Positions 8,571-18,403 of a stretch of DNA of 64,000 nucleotides are shown one piece after another. Positions within the stretch are counted from its first letter, which is position 1; each line of letters starts with the position of its first letter. A program made the translations under genes and the position numbers. Source of the DNA: Eubacteriales bacterium (GTDB taxonomy: Bacteria > Bacillota > Clostridia > Oscillospirales > Butyricicoccaceae). Under the pieces are notes generated by a model. It did not search any database, had not been told where the DNA came from, and was given only the letters and a program-made list of their open reading frames with translations. The DNA lies in the NCBI GenBank assembly GCA_030524285.1, contig JAUNGQ010000005.1, positions 62,001 through 126,000 of the forward strand, in the 5' to 3' direction.

Positions 8571-9842
8571 TTACAATTTGATGACATCCGTGCCCATGAA
8601 GCCGCGCAGCGCTTCTGGGACGGTAACAGAACCATCCGCATTCTGATAGTTTTCCAGAATTGCAGCTACGGTACGTCCTACTGCAACACCGGAGCCGTTG
8701 AGCGTATGCGCATACTGCGGCTTGCCCTGTTCATTGCGGCAACGGATGTTTGCACGGCGCGCCTGATAGTCCAGGAAGTTAGAGCAGGAGGAAATTTCTA
8801 CATATCTGCCATAGGATGGCATCCATACCTCGATATCATAGGTACAAGCCGAGCTAAAGCCTACATCACCGGTGCACAGGATTACAACGCGGTACGGCAG
8901 GCCCAGCCCCTGCAGCACGCGCTCTGCCTCATTGGTGAGGTTCTCCAGCTGCGTCCACGAATCCTCCGGCGCAGTGAAGTTTACCAGCTCTACCTTATTG
9001 AACTGATGCTGACGGATCAGGCCGCGTGCATCGCGTCCGGCAGCGCCAGCCTCTGCACGGAAGCAGGCAGAATAGGCAGCATAACGAACCGGCAGTTGAT
9101 CAGCCGGAATAATATCATCCCGATACATATTGGTAACCGGTACCTCTGCGGTTGGAATCAGGTACTGATCGGTATTTTCCAGATGGTACATATCCTCTGC
9201 AAATTTCGGCAGCTGGCCGGTGCCGGTCATCGATGCCGCATTGGCAATGAACGGCGGCAGAATCTCAGTATAACCGTTGTCAGAATGTGTATTCAGGAAA
9301 TAGTTGATAACGGCACGCTCCAAACGTGCACCTGCACCCTTGTAGAAATGGAACCGGCTGCCAGTCACCTTGGAAGCGGTATCCGGGTCCAGAATGCCCA
9401 GGTCCTTGCCGATATCCCAATGTGCCTTTGGCTCAAAGTCAAACTGGCGCGGCTCGCTCCAACGGCGCAATTCCGGATTGCAGGTATCATCCGCGCCCTC
9501 CGGTACCTGATCGGCCGGAACGTTCGGAATGGTCAACAGGGTATCATGTAGCTGTGCTTCTACCTCTGTCTGTTCTGCATCCAGCTGCTTGACTGTCTGG
9601 CTCAGTTCTTTCATCTGCGCCAGTACGGCGCTGACATCCTCGCCTGCCTTTTTCAGCTTCGGAATCGACTTGGATACTTTATTCTGTTCTGCCTTCATGG
9701 CTTCAACCTTGCCGATAATCTCACGGCGTTTCTGGTCAAGCGCAAGCGCAGTATCAATTTCTTCATCATAGCTCTTGCCGCGCATAGCCAGCCGGGTCTT
9801 GCACTTTTCTGTGTTCTCACGGATAAATTTTACATCTAACAC
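8571..9842 (-). CDS. serS: Seryl-tRNA synthetase
   Basis: Charges tRNA(Ser), and tRNA(Sec) where present; cytosolic class II synthetase. The 423-aa product has the N-terminal coiled-coil arm (about 27-105, Lys/Glu/Gln-rich) that grips the tRNA long arm, then the class II core. Motifs visible are [14 protein letters not shown], the motif 2 region [26 protein letters not shown], and motif 3 [22 protein letters not shown] chose the GTG at 9842 (reads [10 protein letters not shown], matching the family N-terminus) because AAAGGAC lies ten bases upstream; the upstream in-frame extension does not resemble SerRS. It follows the coiled-coil gene by 61 bases, and no T-box leader fits in that space. 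Confidence 0.96.
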   Translation of the reverse strand: MLDVKFIRENTEKCKTRLAMRGKSYDEEIDTALALDQKRREIIGKVEAMKAEQNKVSKSIPKLKKAGEDVSAVLAQMKELSQTVKQLDAEQTEVEAQLHDTLLTIPNVPADQVPEGADDTCNPELRRWSEPRQFDFEPKAHWDIGKDLGILDPDTASKVTGSRFHFYKGAGARLERAVINYFLNTHSDNGYTEILPPFIANAASMTGTGQLPKFAEDMYHLENTDQYLIPTAEVPVTNMYRDDIIPADQLPVRYAAYSACFRAEAGAAGRDARGLIRQHQFNKVELVNFTAPEDSWTQLENLTNEAERVLQGLGLPYRVVILCTGDVGFSSACTYDIEVWMPSYGRYVEISSCSNFLDYQARRANIRCRNEQGKPQYAHTLNGSGVAVGRTVAAILENYQNADGSVTVPEALRGFMGTDVIKL

Positions 9843-9903
9843 GTTTGATTCGTCCTTTCTATCCTTACCAGAGCATTCATCACACTCCGATACAAATTGC
9901 TTT

Positions 9904-10437
9904 TTAATCCATTGCACTGCTGATCCTGTCGTATTCCCTTGCAGCATCACCAGTCAACGGCTCCATATCTGCATCCACCAGCGCTTCACGGGTATATTCT
10001 TTATCCATGGCTTCAATAATATCCCATGCCGTATCATCATCACCGATCCGGTATGCGCGCTCCAGCTGCCACAGCTGCTGCAGTGCGTCAATGGACTTCT
10101 GTTGCTCCGTCACCTTGGTATTCAACTCATCGGTTTTCTTCTTACTTTCTTCCAGCTGGCCTTTCACAGTATCCATAGCTTCCTGCAGTTGATCCGCTTT
10201 TGCCTTTGCACCCTTTACTGCATCGGCCTGTACTGTCAATTGGGAACCGAGATCTTCCAACTGCTGATTGGCATGCTCCTGCATGACATAGCTCATAAGA
10301 ATCAATCCCAATGCAACGCAAAACAGGCCAATAATATAAAATACAAATATTTTCCGGCTTTTTTGCAGCTTCTGATCAGCTGCCTCCAATGCTTCACATT
10401 TTTTGATCTCTTCTGTTGTCTTTTTTTCTTCGCTCAT
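9904..10437 (-). CDS. Coiled-coil membrane protein downstream of parB
   Basis: Not assigned to a named family. The 177-aa protein has a charged N-terminal segment (1-27), one hydrophobic helix (about 29-50, [22 protein letters not shown]), a long coiled coil (about 52-118, heptads rich in Gln/Glu/Lys/Ala/Leu), and a C-terminal acidic helical part (120-177). Type II topology would place the coiled coil outside. It starts 12 bases after the parB stop, so it is the third gene of a parA-parB operon. Whether it serves chromosome segregation or simply shares the transcript cannot be told; it is not the DUF4446 protein often found at this site. Confidence 0.75.
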   Translation of the reverse strand: MSEEKKTTEEIKKCEALEAADQKLQKSRKIFVFYIIGLFCVALGLILMSYVMQEHANQQLEDLGSQLTVQADAVKGAKAKADQLQEAMDTVKGQLEESKKKTDELNTKVTEQQKSIDALQQLWQLERAYRIGDDDTAWDIIEAMDKEYTREALVDADMEPLTGDAAREYDRISSAMD

Positions 10438-10449
10438 GCAAAGCCTCCA

Positions 10450-11346
10450 TCAAAGGACAACTGCCGCCAGTGCATTCGCCAGCCGTTCCAAATCTTCATC
10501 GCCATAGTATTCCAGTGTAATTTTGCCTTTATTTTTTTTATGCTCGATATGCACGCGGCGTCCCAATGTGCCTTCCAGCCTGCGTTGAAATTCCGCATAA
10601 TAATCCGCCTGGAATTCCTTCTGCTTCTCCGGTTCTTTTTCCGGCTTTGGCTGGTTCAGTCGTTTGACATAAGCCTCAGCCTGACGGACAGACATCCCGC
10701 CTTCCACCATGCTTTTTGCTGCAATCATACGTTTTTCCGTATCCTGCACAGCAAGCACAGCACGTGCATGTCCACTGGAAAGCTTGCCCTCTGCCACCAT
10801 CTTGCGGATATCCTCGTCCAACGCCAGCAGACGCAGGCTGTTGGCAACTGCGGAACGGGAACGTCCGACACGTTCGGCAACCGTTTCCTGCTTCATGCCA
10901 AACTGATCGATCAGGGCACGATAGCCCTCCGCTTCCTCCATCGGATTCAGGTCTTCACGCTGCAAATTTTCAATCAATGCCAGTTCCATCATGGTCTGAT
11001 CATCTGCTTCAATCACCATAGCAGGAATATTATCCAGCCCGGCACGTCTTGCGGCGCGCCAGCGGCGCTCCCCCGCTACAATCTGATAATAGCCATTATC
11101 GCCCTGCCGGACTGTAATCGGCGCCAGGACACCGTGCACGCGGATACTGTTTTCCAGCTCCTGCAAAGCCGTTTCATCAAATTCACGGCGCGGCTGCGCA
11201 CGGTTCGGTTCAATCCTGCGCAGCGGAATATTGCGAAAGCCATTTTTCGGACGCACTGGTTCAGCGCTCGTTGCCGGAACTGCCGGATCAAGATTTTCTT
11301 CCCCGAACAACGCGGAAAGACCGCGTCCCAAGCTTTTATTTGCCAT
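10450..11346 (-). CDS. parB: Chromosome partitioning protein ParB (Spo0J)
   Basis: CTPase DNA clamp that loads at parS sites, spreads, and recruits SMC and ParA for origin segregation. The 298-aa protein shows the N-terminal ParB/Srx domain (IPLRRIEPNRAQPRREFDE at about 40, then the CTP-binding motif GERRWRAARRAGL at about 92-104). The central HTH domain follows (LIENLQREDLNPMEEAEGYRALIDQFG, then ETVAERVGRSRSAVANSLRLL). The C-terminus is a basic linker and dimerisation helix. The N-terminus carries the expected SLGRGLSALFG ParA-interacting peptide. It lies 14 bases after parA, and its target sites lie at 12176, 12291 and 13227. Confidence 0.96.
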   Translation of the reverse strand: MANKSLGRGLSALFGEENLDPAVPATSAEPVRPKNGFRNIPLRRIEPNRAQPRREFDETALQELENSIRVHGVLAPITVRQGDNGYYQIVAGERRWRAARRAGLDNIPAMVIEADDQTMMELALIENLQREDLNPMEEAEGYRALIDQFGMKQETVAERVGRSRSAVANSLRLLALDEDIRKMVAEGKLSSGHARAVLAVQDTEKRMIAAKSMVEGGMSVRQAEAYVKRLNQPKPEKEPEKQKEFQADYYAEFQRRLEGTLGRRVHIEHKKNKGKITLEYYGDEDLERLANALAAVVL

Positions 11347-11360
11347 GCGTTTCTCCTTCC

Positions 11361-12122
11361 TTATGCTTCATTCCTGCGCAGGAATTCCTGTGCCAACGTC
11401 ATGTATGCTTCTGCGCCGCGGCAATAGCGGTCATATGCTGTAATCGGTTCGCCATGGCTCGGCGCCTCTGACAAGCGCACATTACGCGGTACAACCGTCG
11501 CAAACACCTTCTTGCCAAAGTGACGCTTGACCTCCTCTACCACCTGAATGGACAGATTGGTACGTCCATCAAACATGGTCAGCAGGACGCCTTCCATTTT
11601 AATCCCCTGATTGAGTCCACGCTGCACGGCACGAACGGTTGTCATCAGCTGTGTCAGGCCCTCCAATGCATAATACTCGCATTGCAGCGGCACAAGAAAC
11701 GAATCTGCGGCACAAAGGGAATTCAATGTCAGCAGCCCCAGTGACGGCGGACAGTCAATGAAAATGTAATCATACTCTTCCCGCAGCTGGTCCAATACCA
11801 TTTTTAAGCGATATTCGCGGCGATCCAGCTCGATCAAATCAATTTCCGCACCTGCGAGATTGACATTCGCACCGATGACATCTACCCATTTTGTCTTGAC
11901 AATAGCCTCTTCCACCGGTGCGTCACAAACTGTCAGCTCGTATACACTGGTTTTCAGGGAACGTGGATCAATACCAAAACCGGAAGTCGCATTGCCCTGC
12001 GGATCAAAATCACACACAAGAACCTTTTTCCCCTGCTCAGCAAGTGCAGCAGCAAGATTCACAGCAGTGGTTGTTTTCCCTACACCGCCTTTTTGATTTG
12101 CAAATGCAATAATTTTTCCCAT
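11361..12122 (-). CDS. parA: Chromosome partitioning ATPase ParA (Soj)
   Basis: Deviant Walker-type ATPase that binds nucleoid DNA as an ATP dimer, is regulated by ParB, and in Firmicutes also modulates DnaA. The 253-aa length is typical. Visible motifs: KGGVGKTTTAVNLAAALA (residues 11-28, signature Lys plus P-loop), VCDFDPQGNATSGFG (switch I), IFIDCPPSLGLLTLNSL (Walker B). First gene of the parA-parB-coiled-coil operon; its promoter -10 (TATAAT, minus strand 12169-12164) lies next to a parS site that overlaps the -35 position, suggesting autoregulation by ParB. Confidence 0.97.
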   Translation of the reverse strand: MGKIIAFANQKGGVGKTTTAVNLAAALAEQGKKVLVCDFDPQGNATSGFGIDPRSLKTSVYELTVCDAPVEEAIVKTKWVDVIGANVNLAGAEIDLIELDRREYRLKMVLDQLREEYDYIFIDCPPSLGLLTLNSLCAADSFLVPLQCEYYALEGLTQLMTTVRAVQRGLNQGIKMEGVLLTMFDGRTNLSIQVVEEVKRHFGKKVFATVVPRNVRLSEAPSHGEPITAYDRYCRGAEAYMTLAQEFLRRNEA

Positions 12123-12175
12123 ACGTGGTTTCCTTTCCGGAATAACAATCTATTTCGGCTTTTATTATAGCACGA

Positions 12176-12191
12176 TGTTTCACGTGAAACA
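12176..12191. other. parS: parS centromere site 1
   Basis: TGTTTCACGTGAAACA, a perfect match to the bacterial parS consensus, placed at the -35 position of the parA promoter. Confidence 0.95.
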
Positions 12192-12227
12192 ACTATTTTA
12201 CGGTATTGTTACACAGTTTATTCCTAT

Positions 12228-12236
12228 TTTTCCACA
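12228..12236 (+). promoter_or_regulatory. DnaA box near parS
   Basis: TTTTCCACA, the same variant used in the oriC of this genome; a single box. Confidence 0.45.
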
Positions 12237-12290
12237 AGATTGCCACAATATAATACCGATGTAAATGCATCAGCAGATGGAGAGATGCAA

Positions 12291-12306
12291 TGTTTCACGT
12301 GAAACA
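12291..12306. other. parS: parS centromere site 2
   Basis: Second perfect TGTTTCACGTGAAACA, 115 bases from site 1, at the edge of the tandem repeat array. Confidence 0.95.
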
Positions 12307-12352
12307 TTGCATATGATATATAAAATATAGTTATTTTCTTTTTGGCACATTT

Positions 12353-13167
12353 AAAGTCTCCCTCTTCGAGGGAGGGGGACCGCCGCGCAGCGGTGGTGGA
12401 GAGAGTAAAACACAAATCTGCTGTATCAGCTGTAACTGCCATGCAGAAGACAAATGCGGTCAAACTCCTTCAGTCCGCTTTGCGGACAGCTCCCTCTCAG
12501 AGGGAGCCTTATTCCTAACGTAACATGGGATTGACAAAAGCCTCCCTCTTTGAGGGAGGTGGATTCGCCGCAGGCGAAGACGAAGGGAGTGAAAACGTAG
12601 CTTTGCTGTATCAATTGCAACCGCTATGCAGAAGACGGATGCAATCAAGCTCCTTCAGTCCGCTTTGCGGACAGCTCCCTCTCAGAGGGAGCCTTATTCC
12701 TAACGTAACATGGGATTGACAAAAGCCTCCCTCTTTGAGGGAGGTGGATTCGCCGCAGGCGAAGACGAAGGGAGTGAAAACGTAGCTTTGCTGTATCAAT
12801 TGCAACCGCTATGCAGAAGACGGATGCAATCAAGCTCCTTCAGTCCGCTTTGCGGACAGCTCCCTCTCAGAGGGAGCCTTATTCCTAACGTAACATGGGA
12901 TTGACAAAAGCCTCCCTCTTTGAGGGAGGTGGATTCGCCGCAGGCGAAGACGGACCTTGGTGCAACGTATTCTGAAACAGATTATCATGCCGAAAGCTTG
13001 CTTCGATAAAGCAAGCTCGGCATGGTTTCAGAATACCTGTAGGGAGTGAACCTGTAAGTGGTTTTGTTACGTTGGCCGGGGGCGCGCTCTCGCATGCGCT
13101 CGACTGCATTCAGCAGCACGCGCCCCTCAGTCAGCTTCGCTGACAGCTCCCTCAGAGAGAGAGCCTT
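12353..13167 (+). repeat. Tandem array of four dispersed elements between parS sites
   Basis: Four head-to-tail units: 12353-12511 (diverged), 12537-12693, 12722-12878 and 12907-13167 (long variant with the 70-bp palindrome at 12967-13036 and the second module at 13065-13125). The middle units repeat with a 185-bp period and are almost identical, including the linker ATTCCTAACGTAACATGGGA. Both arms of each unit hold the paired CTCCCTC/GAGGGAG stems. This fills the gap between parS 2 and parS 3; no gene is present, and the short reading frames here are products of the repeat. Confidence 0.9.
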
Positions 13168-13226
13168 TTGGGATAACCTTTCTGTTGCCGGATAAAACAG
13201 ATTGCTGTCGTTCGCACACATCCTAA

Positions 13227-13242
13227 TGTTTCACGTGAAACA
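13227..13242. other. parS: parS centromere site 3
   Basis: Third perfect TGTTTCACGTGAAACA, just past the rsmG stop. Confidence 0.95.
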
Positions 13243-13247
13243 TTGTA

Positions 13248-13949
13248 TCACAATGCGTGTGCCGAAATCTTACGAAACGGGCGCGGATACTGCTTTGGCG
13301 TATGTTTTTTCTTATAAATCACAACCAAACGGTGCGTAATATCGGTTCCCGGGATGGTATAATCCACAATTTTCTCGATTTCTCCGCCCAAAACAGTAAT
13401 CGCATGCTTTGCCGCATCGATTTCCGCATCGATTTCCTTACTCTTCATAGCGATAAAATAACCACCCTGTTTCACAAGCGGGAGCGACAGCTCCGCCAGT
13501 ACATTCAGCTGTGCTACAGCACGGGATACTGCAAAATCATAGCTTTCCCGATGCTTTGCCGCAAATTCCTCTGCACGGGCATGTACTGCTTCTATGTTAT
13601 CCAGCTGCATCCCGTCAATACATGTATTGAGGAACTGAATGCGCTTTCCGAGGGAATCCAGCAGCGTCAGACGGCATTCCGGACACAAAATGCGCAGCGG
13701 CATACCCGGAAATCCTGCGCCACAGCCGATATCCACAACACGTTTTTTAGAAAAGTCCGCAATTTGCAGCAGGGAAGCGGAGTCGAGCAAATGCTTTTGC
13801 GCGATTTCCTTCGGATCCGTAATGCGTGTCAGGTTCATGACCTTATTGGTTTCCAGCATACGCGCCGTAAAATCCTGCAATTGCTCAATTTGCGTATCGC
13901 AAACCGCAAGATTCATCGCAGAAAATCCTGTTTGCAGCAATTGTTTCAT
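13248..13949 (-). CDS. rsmG: 16S rRNA (guanine-527-N7)-methyltransferase
   Basis: SAM-dependent enzyme methylating G527 of 16S rRNA (E. coli numbering); its loss gives low-level streptomycin resistance in other bacteria. The 233-aa length is typical. The SAM-binding loop is [18 protein letters not shown] (about 70-87), preceded by the family opener [20 protein letters not shown]. The C-terminus is Arg/His-rich. Its start overlaps the mnmG stop by four bases, so the two are translationally coupled, as in many Firmicutes. Confidence 0.96.
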   Translation of the reverse strand: MKQLLQTGFSAMNLAVCDTQIEQLQDFTARMLETNKVMNLTRITDPKEIAQKHLLDSASLLQIADFSKKRVVDIGCGAGFPGMPLRILCPECRLTLLDSLGKRIQFLNTCIDGMQLDNIEAVHARAEEFAAKHRESYDFAVSRAVAQLNVLAELSLPLVKQGGYFIAMKSKEIDAEIDAAKHAITVLGGEIEKIVDYTIPGTDITHRLVVIYKKKHTPKQYPRPFRKISAHAL

Positions 13950-15829
13950 CCGTTTTTCTCCTTTTCCATCATTTCCGTCACAATCATCAATGCCGTAATA
14001 TCTGCCGGGCTGACACCGGAGATACGGGATGCCTGTCCAAAATTCATCGGACGTATCTGTTGCAGCTTCTGCCGCGCTTCCAAACGCAGGGAAGAGATAG
14101 ATGTATAATCCAAATCCTGTGGCAATGGGCGGCTTTCCAGCTTGCGGAACTGTTCCACATCCCGCAGCTGACGTCGGATGTAGCCCTCATATTTGATACG
14201 GATTTCCACCTGCTCCCGAATCACGGCAGGCAGTGCCGGACGTTCCGGGTCAAAGTCAGCCAAATCATCGTACTTCAGCTCTGGACGTCGGATGAGGTCA
14301 GCCAGCTTACAACCGGACTTCAGCGGCGTGCTGTTGTGCTGCTTTAAAAATTCCTGCAAGACGTCAGACGGCGATACATTCACCCGATTGACTCGATCGA
14401 TCTCCTGCTGAACGGCATCATATTTTCGCTGTACCTTCTCCAAACGCTCCTGTGTATTCAAGCCGACACGTGTGCCAATGCCAACCAACCGCTCATCTGC
14501 ATTGTCCTGCCGCAGGATCAGGCGGTATTCGCTGCGCGAAGTCATCATACGATACGGCTCCCGTGTGCCGCGCGTAACAAGATCATCCACCAGCGTACCA
14601 ATATAGCCGTCCGCACGGTCCAAAATCATCGGCGGTTCCCCCTTGAGCTTCAAAGCAGCATTGATACCTGCCACAAGTCCCTGTGCAGCCGCTTCCTCAT
14701 AGCCCGAAGAGCCGTTAAACTGGCCGGCACCGTACAAACCGGAAATTTTCTTGGTTTCCAGTGTCGGACGCAGTTCCAACGGATCAATGCAGTCATATTC
14801 TATTGCATAGGCCGGACGCATGACCTCTGCGTGTTCTAACCCCTTGATCGTATGAATCATATCGAGCTGGACGTCCTCCGGCATGGAAGAAGAAAAGCCC
14901 TGAATATACATTTCCTCTGTATCCAGTCCCATCGGTTCGATAAACAGCTGATGACGCGATTTATCCGCAAAACGCACTACTTTATCCTCAATCGACGGGC
15001 AATAGCGCGGCCCAATACCTTCTACTTTTCCGGAATATAATGGGGAACGATCCAGATTTTCACGGATGACATTGTGCGTATCCGCATTGGTATACGTCAG
15101 ATGACACACTGCACGATTTTCTGGAACATGTTCTGTCTCAAACGAGAATGGGATGCAGTCGGTTTCTCCCTCCTGTACCTCCAGGCCGGTAAAATCAATG
15201 CTCCTGCGATTGACACGGGGAGGCGTGCCGGTTTTAAAGCGCATAAGAGACAAGCCCATACTGCGCAGGCAATCGGTCAGGCCGATGGCTGCAAACATAC
15301 CATCCGGACCGCCGTCATAAAACGTATCACCAATGATAATCCTGCCCTGTAGATAGGTCCCTGTTGCAACAATGACAGCCTTCGCCGTATAGTGCGCACC
15401 TGTCTTGGTGGTGACACCGGTGACAGCGCCGTTTTCCTCCGTAATTTCCACGATTTCTGCCTGCTTGAGCATCAAATTCGGCTGCTTTTCCAAAACATGC
15501 TTCATATGCAGGCGGTAGGCGGAACGGTCTGCCTGCGCGCGGAGGGAGTGGACAGCCGGACCTTTGCCACGGTTTAACAGGCGATACTGGATACAAGCCG
15601 CATCCGCCGCACGCCCCATTTCACCGCCGAGTGCGTCAATTTCACGTACCAAATGCCCCTTTGCCGTGCCGCCGATTGCCGGATTACACGGCATATTGGC
15701 TACAGCATCCAGATTGATGGAGAAGATTACCGTCTGCAATCCCAGACGGGCAGCAGCAAGCGCCGCTTCAATTCCCGCATGTCCGGCCCCAATGACCGCT
15801 ACATCGAAATTTCCTGCAAGAAACTGCAA
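13946..15829 (-). CDS. mnmG: tRNA uridine-34 5-carboxymethylaminomethyl modification enzyme MnmG (GidA)
   Basis: FAD-dependent partner of MnmE that installs cmnm5U34 in the anticodon wobble position. From the TTG at 15829 the product is 627 aa, the normal length, and begins with [30 protein letters not shown], the FAD-binding Rossmann motif GxGHAG. AAAGGAG sits nine bases before this TTG; the upstream ATG at 15856 has no ribosome binding site and would add residues not typical of the family. Other hallmarks are [22 protein letters not shown] and the C-terminal helical domain with ISGVSPADI. It is coupled to rsmG downstream. Confidence 0.95.
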   Translation of the reverse strand: MQFLAGNFDVAVIGAGHAGIEAALAAARLGLQTVIFSINLDAVANMPCNPAIGGTAKGHLVREIDALGGEMGRAADAACIQYRLLNRGKGPAVHSLRAQADRSAYRLHMKHVLEKQPNLMLKQAEIVEITEENGAVTGVTTKTGAHYTAKAVIVATGTYLQGRIIIGDTFYDGGPDGMFAAIGLTDCLRSMGLSLMRFKTGTPPRVNRRSIDFTGLEVQEGETDCIPFSFETEHVPENRAVCHLTYTNADTHNVIRENLDRSPLYSGKVEGIGPRYCPSIEDKVVRFADKSRHQLFIEPMGLDTEEMYIQGFSSSMPEDVQLDMIHTIKGLEHAEVMRPAYAIEYDCIDPLELRPTLETKKISGLYGAGQFNGSSGYEEAAAQGLVAGINAALKLKGEPPMILDRADGYIGTLVDDLVTRGTREPYRMMTSRSEYRLILRQDNADERLVGIGTRVGLNTQERLEKVQRKYDAVQQEIDRVNRVNVSPSDVLQEFLKQHNSTPLKSGCKLADLIRRPELKYDDLADFDPERPALPAVIREQVEIRIKYEGYIRRQLRDVEQFRKLESRPLPQDLDYTSISSLRLEARQKLQQIRPMNFGQASRISGVSPADITALMIVTEMMEKEKNG

Positions 15830-16014
15830 AAAATCACGCTCCTTTAAACTATTCATATAATAATATCATTTTTATTCTTGTTGTATTTCCAACTTTCAGG
15901 AATACCAAAGAATGGATTCCAAAGAAACCGCCTCTTTGCTATGCCTGACCGCGTTGTCTTCAGCATACAGGAATGGTATGCAGCTGTCAATATCTGATAC
16001 ACCATCATACTTAT

Positions 16015-16154
16015 TTTTCCACAGTTGTGGAAAACCTTGTGGAAAAAATTCAGCACAATCACCAAAAAATCAGTCTTTTGTTTGCAGAATCAAACAAATT
16101 ACGCGCCGTAAATCCGTTGCGTTCTGTTGATAACTCTGTGTAAAATGTGTAAAA
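16015..16154. promoter_or_regulatory. Cluster of five DnaA boxes between mnmE and mnmG
   Basis: Boxes fitting TTWTNCACA: TTTTCCACA at 16015-16023 (+), TGTGGAAAA at 16026-16034 and 16038-16046, and tandem TGTGTAAAA at 16137-16145 and 16146-16154 (complement strand). The cluster sits upstream of mnmG, about 5 kb from oriC. The rest of the 15830-16207 gap shows no gene. Confidence 0.65.
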
Positions 16155-16207
16155 CCCTGTGATGCATACAGCAGACAGAATCCAATTGAATTTGACAAAA
16201 TGCTCTG

Positions 16208-16248
16208 AAAAAACGCCATTCCGGACAGATATCTCCATCCGGAATGGC
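16208..16248 (-). terminator. Terminator of mnmE
   Basis: 10-bp stem GCCATTCCGG/CCGGAATGGC; on the minus strand followed by GTTTTTTC. Confidence 0.9.
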
Positions 16249-16286
16249 AGCAATTCCATATCAATATCTGAAGGTTCAGATATCCA

Positions 16287-17654
16287 TCATTTCCCCACGC
16301 AGAATTTGTCAAAAATTGTAGCAACAATGTCGTCACGGACAGCCTGTCCCGTAATTTCTCCCAGCGCCGCGATCGCGCCTTCGGCATCCATCACAACTGC
16401 GTCCGGCGTCATGCCGAGCTGTGCCGCAACAAATGCCTCCTCACAGCGTTCCGCCGCACGTACCAATGCAGCGGCCTGTCTCGCATTTGTGATGATAGTC
16501 CCGTCAAAGGTCATGCCATCCATACCGACTACCTGCGGAATCAGCTCGTATAGTTCCTGCAAGCCTTCGCCGGTCTTGGCACTGACAGAAATCACATGCT
16601 CAAAATACTTGCGTATGTTTTTCACATCCAGCTCCGACGGCAAATCACTCTTGTTGAGCACGGCAATGGTACGCTTTCCGTGCGTCCGCGCAATCACCAT
16701 CAGGTCATCATCCGAAATATGATCGCTGGAATCAAACACAGCCAGAATCAGAGCAGATGCCTGCGCCTGCTTCATTGCACGGTCAATACCGATTTTTTCC
16801 ACCGGATCCTGCGTATCCCGCAGACCTGCCGTATCATACAAATGCAGCACAACCGCGCCAATTCGTATGGTTTCCTGAATGACATCACGGGTTGTTCCCG
16901 GCACGCTTGTGACAATCGCACGGTCAACGCCCGCCAGCGCATTCAAAAGAGAGGATTTTCCGGCATTCGGCCTGCCTAAAATGGCGCAGGGGATACCTTC
17001 ACGCAAAATACGTCCGCGTTCATACGTTTCCGCCAGATCATACAGATCACGGGTTGCATTGTGCAGGATTTCGCACGCGCTGTCGAACAGATGGGAATCG
17101 ATTTCTTCATCCGGATAATCGACAACCGCAAGAAATTCCGCAACCAGTTCCAACAGACGCTGCCGGATATCCCGGATTTTTGAGCCGACAACACCGTCCA
17201 TCTGTGCCGCAGCATTTTCTGCTGCCTGTGTTGTGGTAGCTGTAATAATATCATTGACAGCTTCCGCACCGGATAAATCCATTTTTCCATTCAAAAAGGC
17301 CCGCTGTGTAAATTCTCCCGGCCCTGCCTGTACAGCGCCATTTGCAAACAACGCCGACAGAGTTTCAGAGAGAATCGCAGGGGAGCCATGGCACTGGATT
17401 TCCGCCATGTCCTCACCGGTATAGGAATTGGGCGCATGCATCACACAGCTCAGGCAATGATCGATTGCCCGTCCGTCGCGTGCATGCAGCGCGCCATAGG
17501 TGAGCAACCGTCCGGGACGTTCCGAAAGAGGTACGCCGCCCTGCGGGGTAAAAATTTTGTCCACTATCGCAAGGGTTTGAGGTCCGGAGACGCGGATGAT
17601 TCCAATCGGTCCGGCAGCAGGCCCTGTCGCGATGGCGGCAATGGTCTTGCTCAT
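16287..17654 (-). CDS. mnmE: tRNA modification GTPase MnmE (TrmE)
   Basis: Potassium-activated GTPase that, with MnmG, modifies wobble uridines. The 455-aa length is normal. An N-terminal tetrahydrofolate-binding domain (1-118) and a helical domain flank the inserted G domain. G motifs: GRPNAGKSS (G1), DTAGLRDT (G3), NKSD (G4), SAKTG (G5). The C-terminal FCVGK carries the conserved catalytic-loop cysteine of the CxGK motif. The start has GAGGT seven bases upstream. It is last in the rpmH-proximal gene run before a strong terminator, so mnmG needs its own promoter. Confidence 0.97.
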   Translation of the reverse strand: MSKTIAAIATGPAAGPIGIIRVSGPQTLAIVDKIFTPQGGVPLSERPGRLLTYGALHARDGRAIDHCLSCVMHAPNSYTGEDMAEIQCHGSPAILSETLSALFANGAVQAGPGEFTQRAFLNGKMDLSGAEAVNDIITATTTQAAENAAAQMDGVVGSKIRDIRQRLLELVAEFLAVVDYPDEEIDSHLFDSACEILHNATRDLYDLAETYERGRILREGIPCAILGRPNAGKSSLLNALAGVDRAIVTSVPGTTRDVIQETIRIGAVVLHLYDTAGLRDTQDPVEKIGIDRAMKQAQASALILAVFDSSDHISDDDLMVIARTHGKRTIAVLNKSDLPSELDVKNIRKYFEHVISVSAKTGEGLQELYELIPQVVGMDGMTFDGTIITNARQAAALVRAAERCEEAFVAAQLGMTPDAVVMDAEGAIAALGEITGQAVRDDIVATIFDKFCVGK

Positions 17655-17683
17655 ATCATCGACCTCATTTCTATCAACGATGA

Positions 17684-18376
17684 TTACTCCGCAGTATTCT
17701 TCCGGCGGGGCGCTCTGCGATAGCCATTGCTGCGGCCCTGCGGTCTTGCGCCGCGCTCCATCGCAACAACAACACGGCGGTTTGGCTCTGTACCGGTGGA
17801 ATAGGTGGTCACGCCCTTGTAATCCTGCAGCGTTGCATGGATAATACGGCGTTCATATGGATTCATCGGTTCCAGCGTCATATTTTTGCGGTATTTCAGT
17901 ACCTTGCCAGCCATTTTGCGTGCCAGACGCTGTAAGGATTCCTCCCGCTTCGCCCGATAGCCTTCGGTATCAATTGCAATGCGGATATGTTCTTCCTTGC
18001 CACGGTTAATGGTCAGGGAAGTGAGGTACTGGATGGCGTCCAGCGTATCGCCGCGCCTACCAATGACAGCGCCCATATCCTCGCCACGGATATCCAGAAT
18101 AATTTGTCCATCCTCGCCCTCTGTCGGGAAGGCTTCGCCCTGGATACCCATGCGCTGCAGCAGCCCATCGACAAAAGCCTTTGCCTCGCTGGATGGGGTT
18201 GCTTCCTCATAGGACACACGGACACGTGCCGGTACAGCGCCAATGCCAAAGAATCCGCTTTTGCCCTTCTCGAGAACTTCCACACTGACACTTTCGCGCT
18301 TCATCTGAAGCTCTTCCAGCGCCAGCTGAACAGCCTCATCAATTGTAGAGGCCTGTTTTTCAATAAACTTTGTCAT
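17684..18376 (-). CDS. jag: RNA-binding protein Jag / KhpB (Jag_N-KH-R3H)
   Basis: RNA-binding regulator linked to cell elongation and division in Firmicutes; partner of KhpA. The 230-aa protein has a Jag_N domain (1-50, with the EKGKSGFFGIG motif), a KH domain (about 78-150, VIGRRGDTLDAIQYLTSLTI) and an R3H domain (about 150-212, MNPYERRIIHATLQ). The tail is Arg-rich. It lies 27 bases after yidC and 29 before mnmE, the standard operon order. Confidence 0.95.
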   Translation of the reverse strand: MTKFIEKQASTIDEAVQLALEELQMKRESVSVEVLEKGKSGFFGIGAVPARVRVSYEEATPSSEAKAFVDGLLQRMGIQGEAFPTEGEDGQIILDIRGEDMGAVIGRRGDTLDAIQYLTSLTINRGKEEHIRIAIDTEGYRAKREESLQRLARKMAGKVLKYRKNMTLEPMNPYERRIIHATLQDYKGVTTYSTGTEPNRRVVVAMERGARPQGRSNGYRRAPRRKNTAE

Positions 18377-18403
18377 AAACTTTGCTTACTCCCGTCCTTT
18401 TTG

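Noticed and set aside
9843-9950. N-terminal extension of serS
   Set aside because: The added residues do not resemble SerRS; the GTG at 9842 has its own AAAGGAC.
9775-11427. 550-codon open frame on the plus strand
   Set aside because: It is antisense to the coiled-coil gene and parB, runs across their boundary, lacks a ribosome binding site and has no recognisable domain.
12525-12904. Repeated 64-aa open frames
   Set aside because: They are translations of the repeat units; identical frames appear wherever the element occurs.
12353-13167. Tandem array considered as a CRISPR
   Set aside because: The period is 185 bp with near-identical units and a constant linker; there are no short repeats with unique spacers and no cas genes.
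15829-15856. ATG start for mnmG
   Set aside because: No ribosome binding site; the TTG nine codons on has AAAGGAG at proper spacing and matches the family N-terminus.
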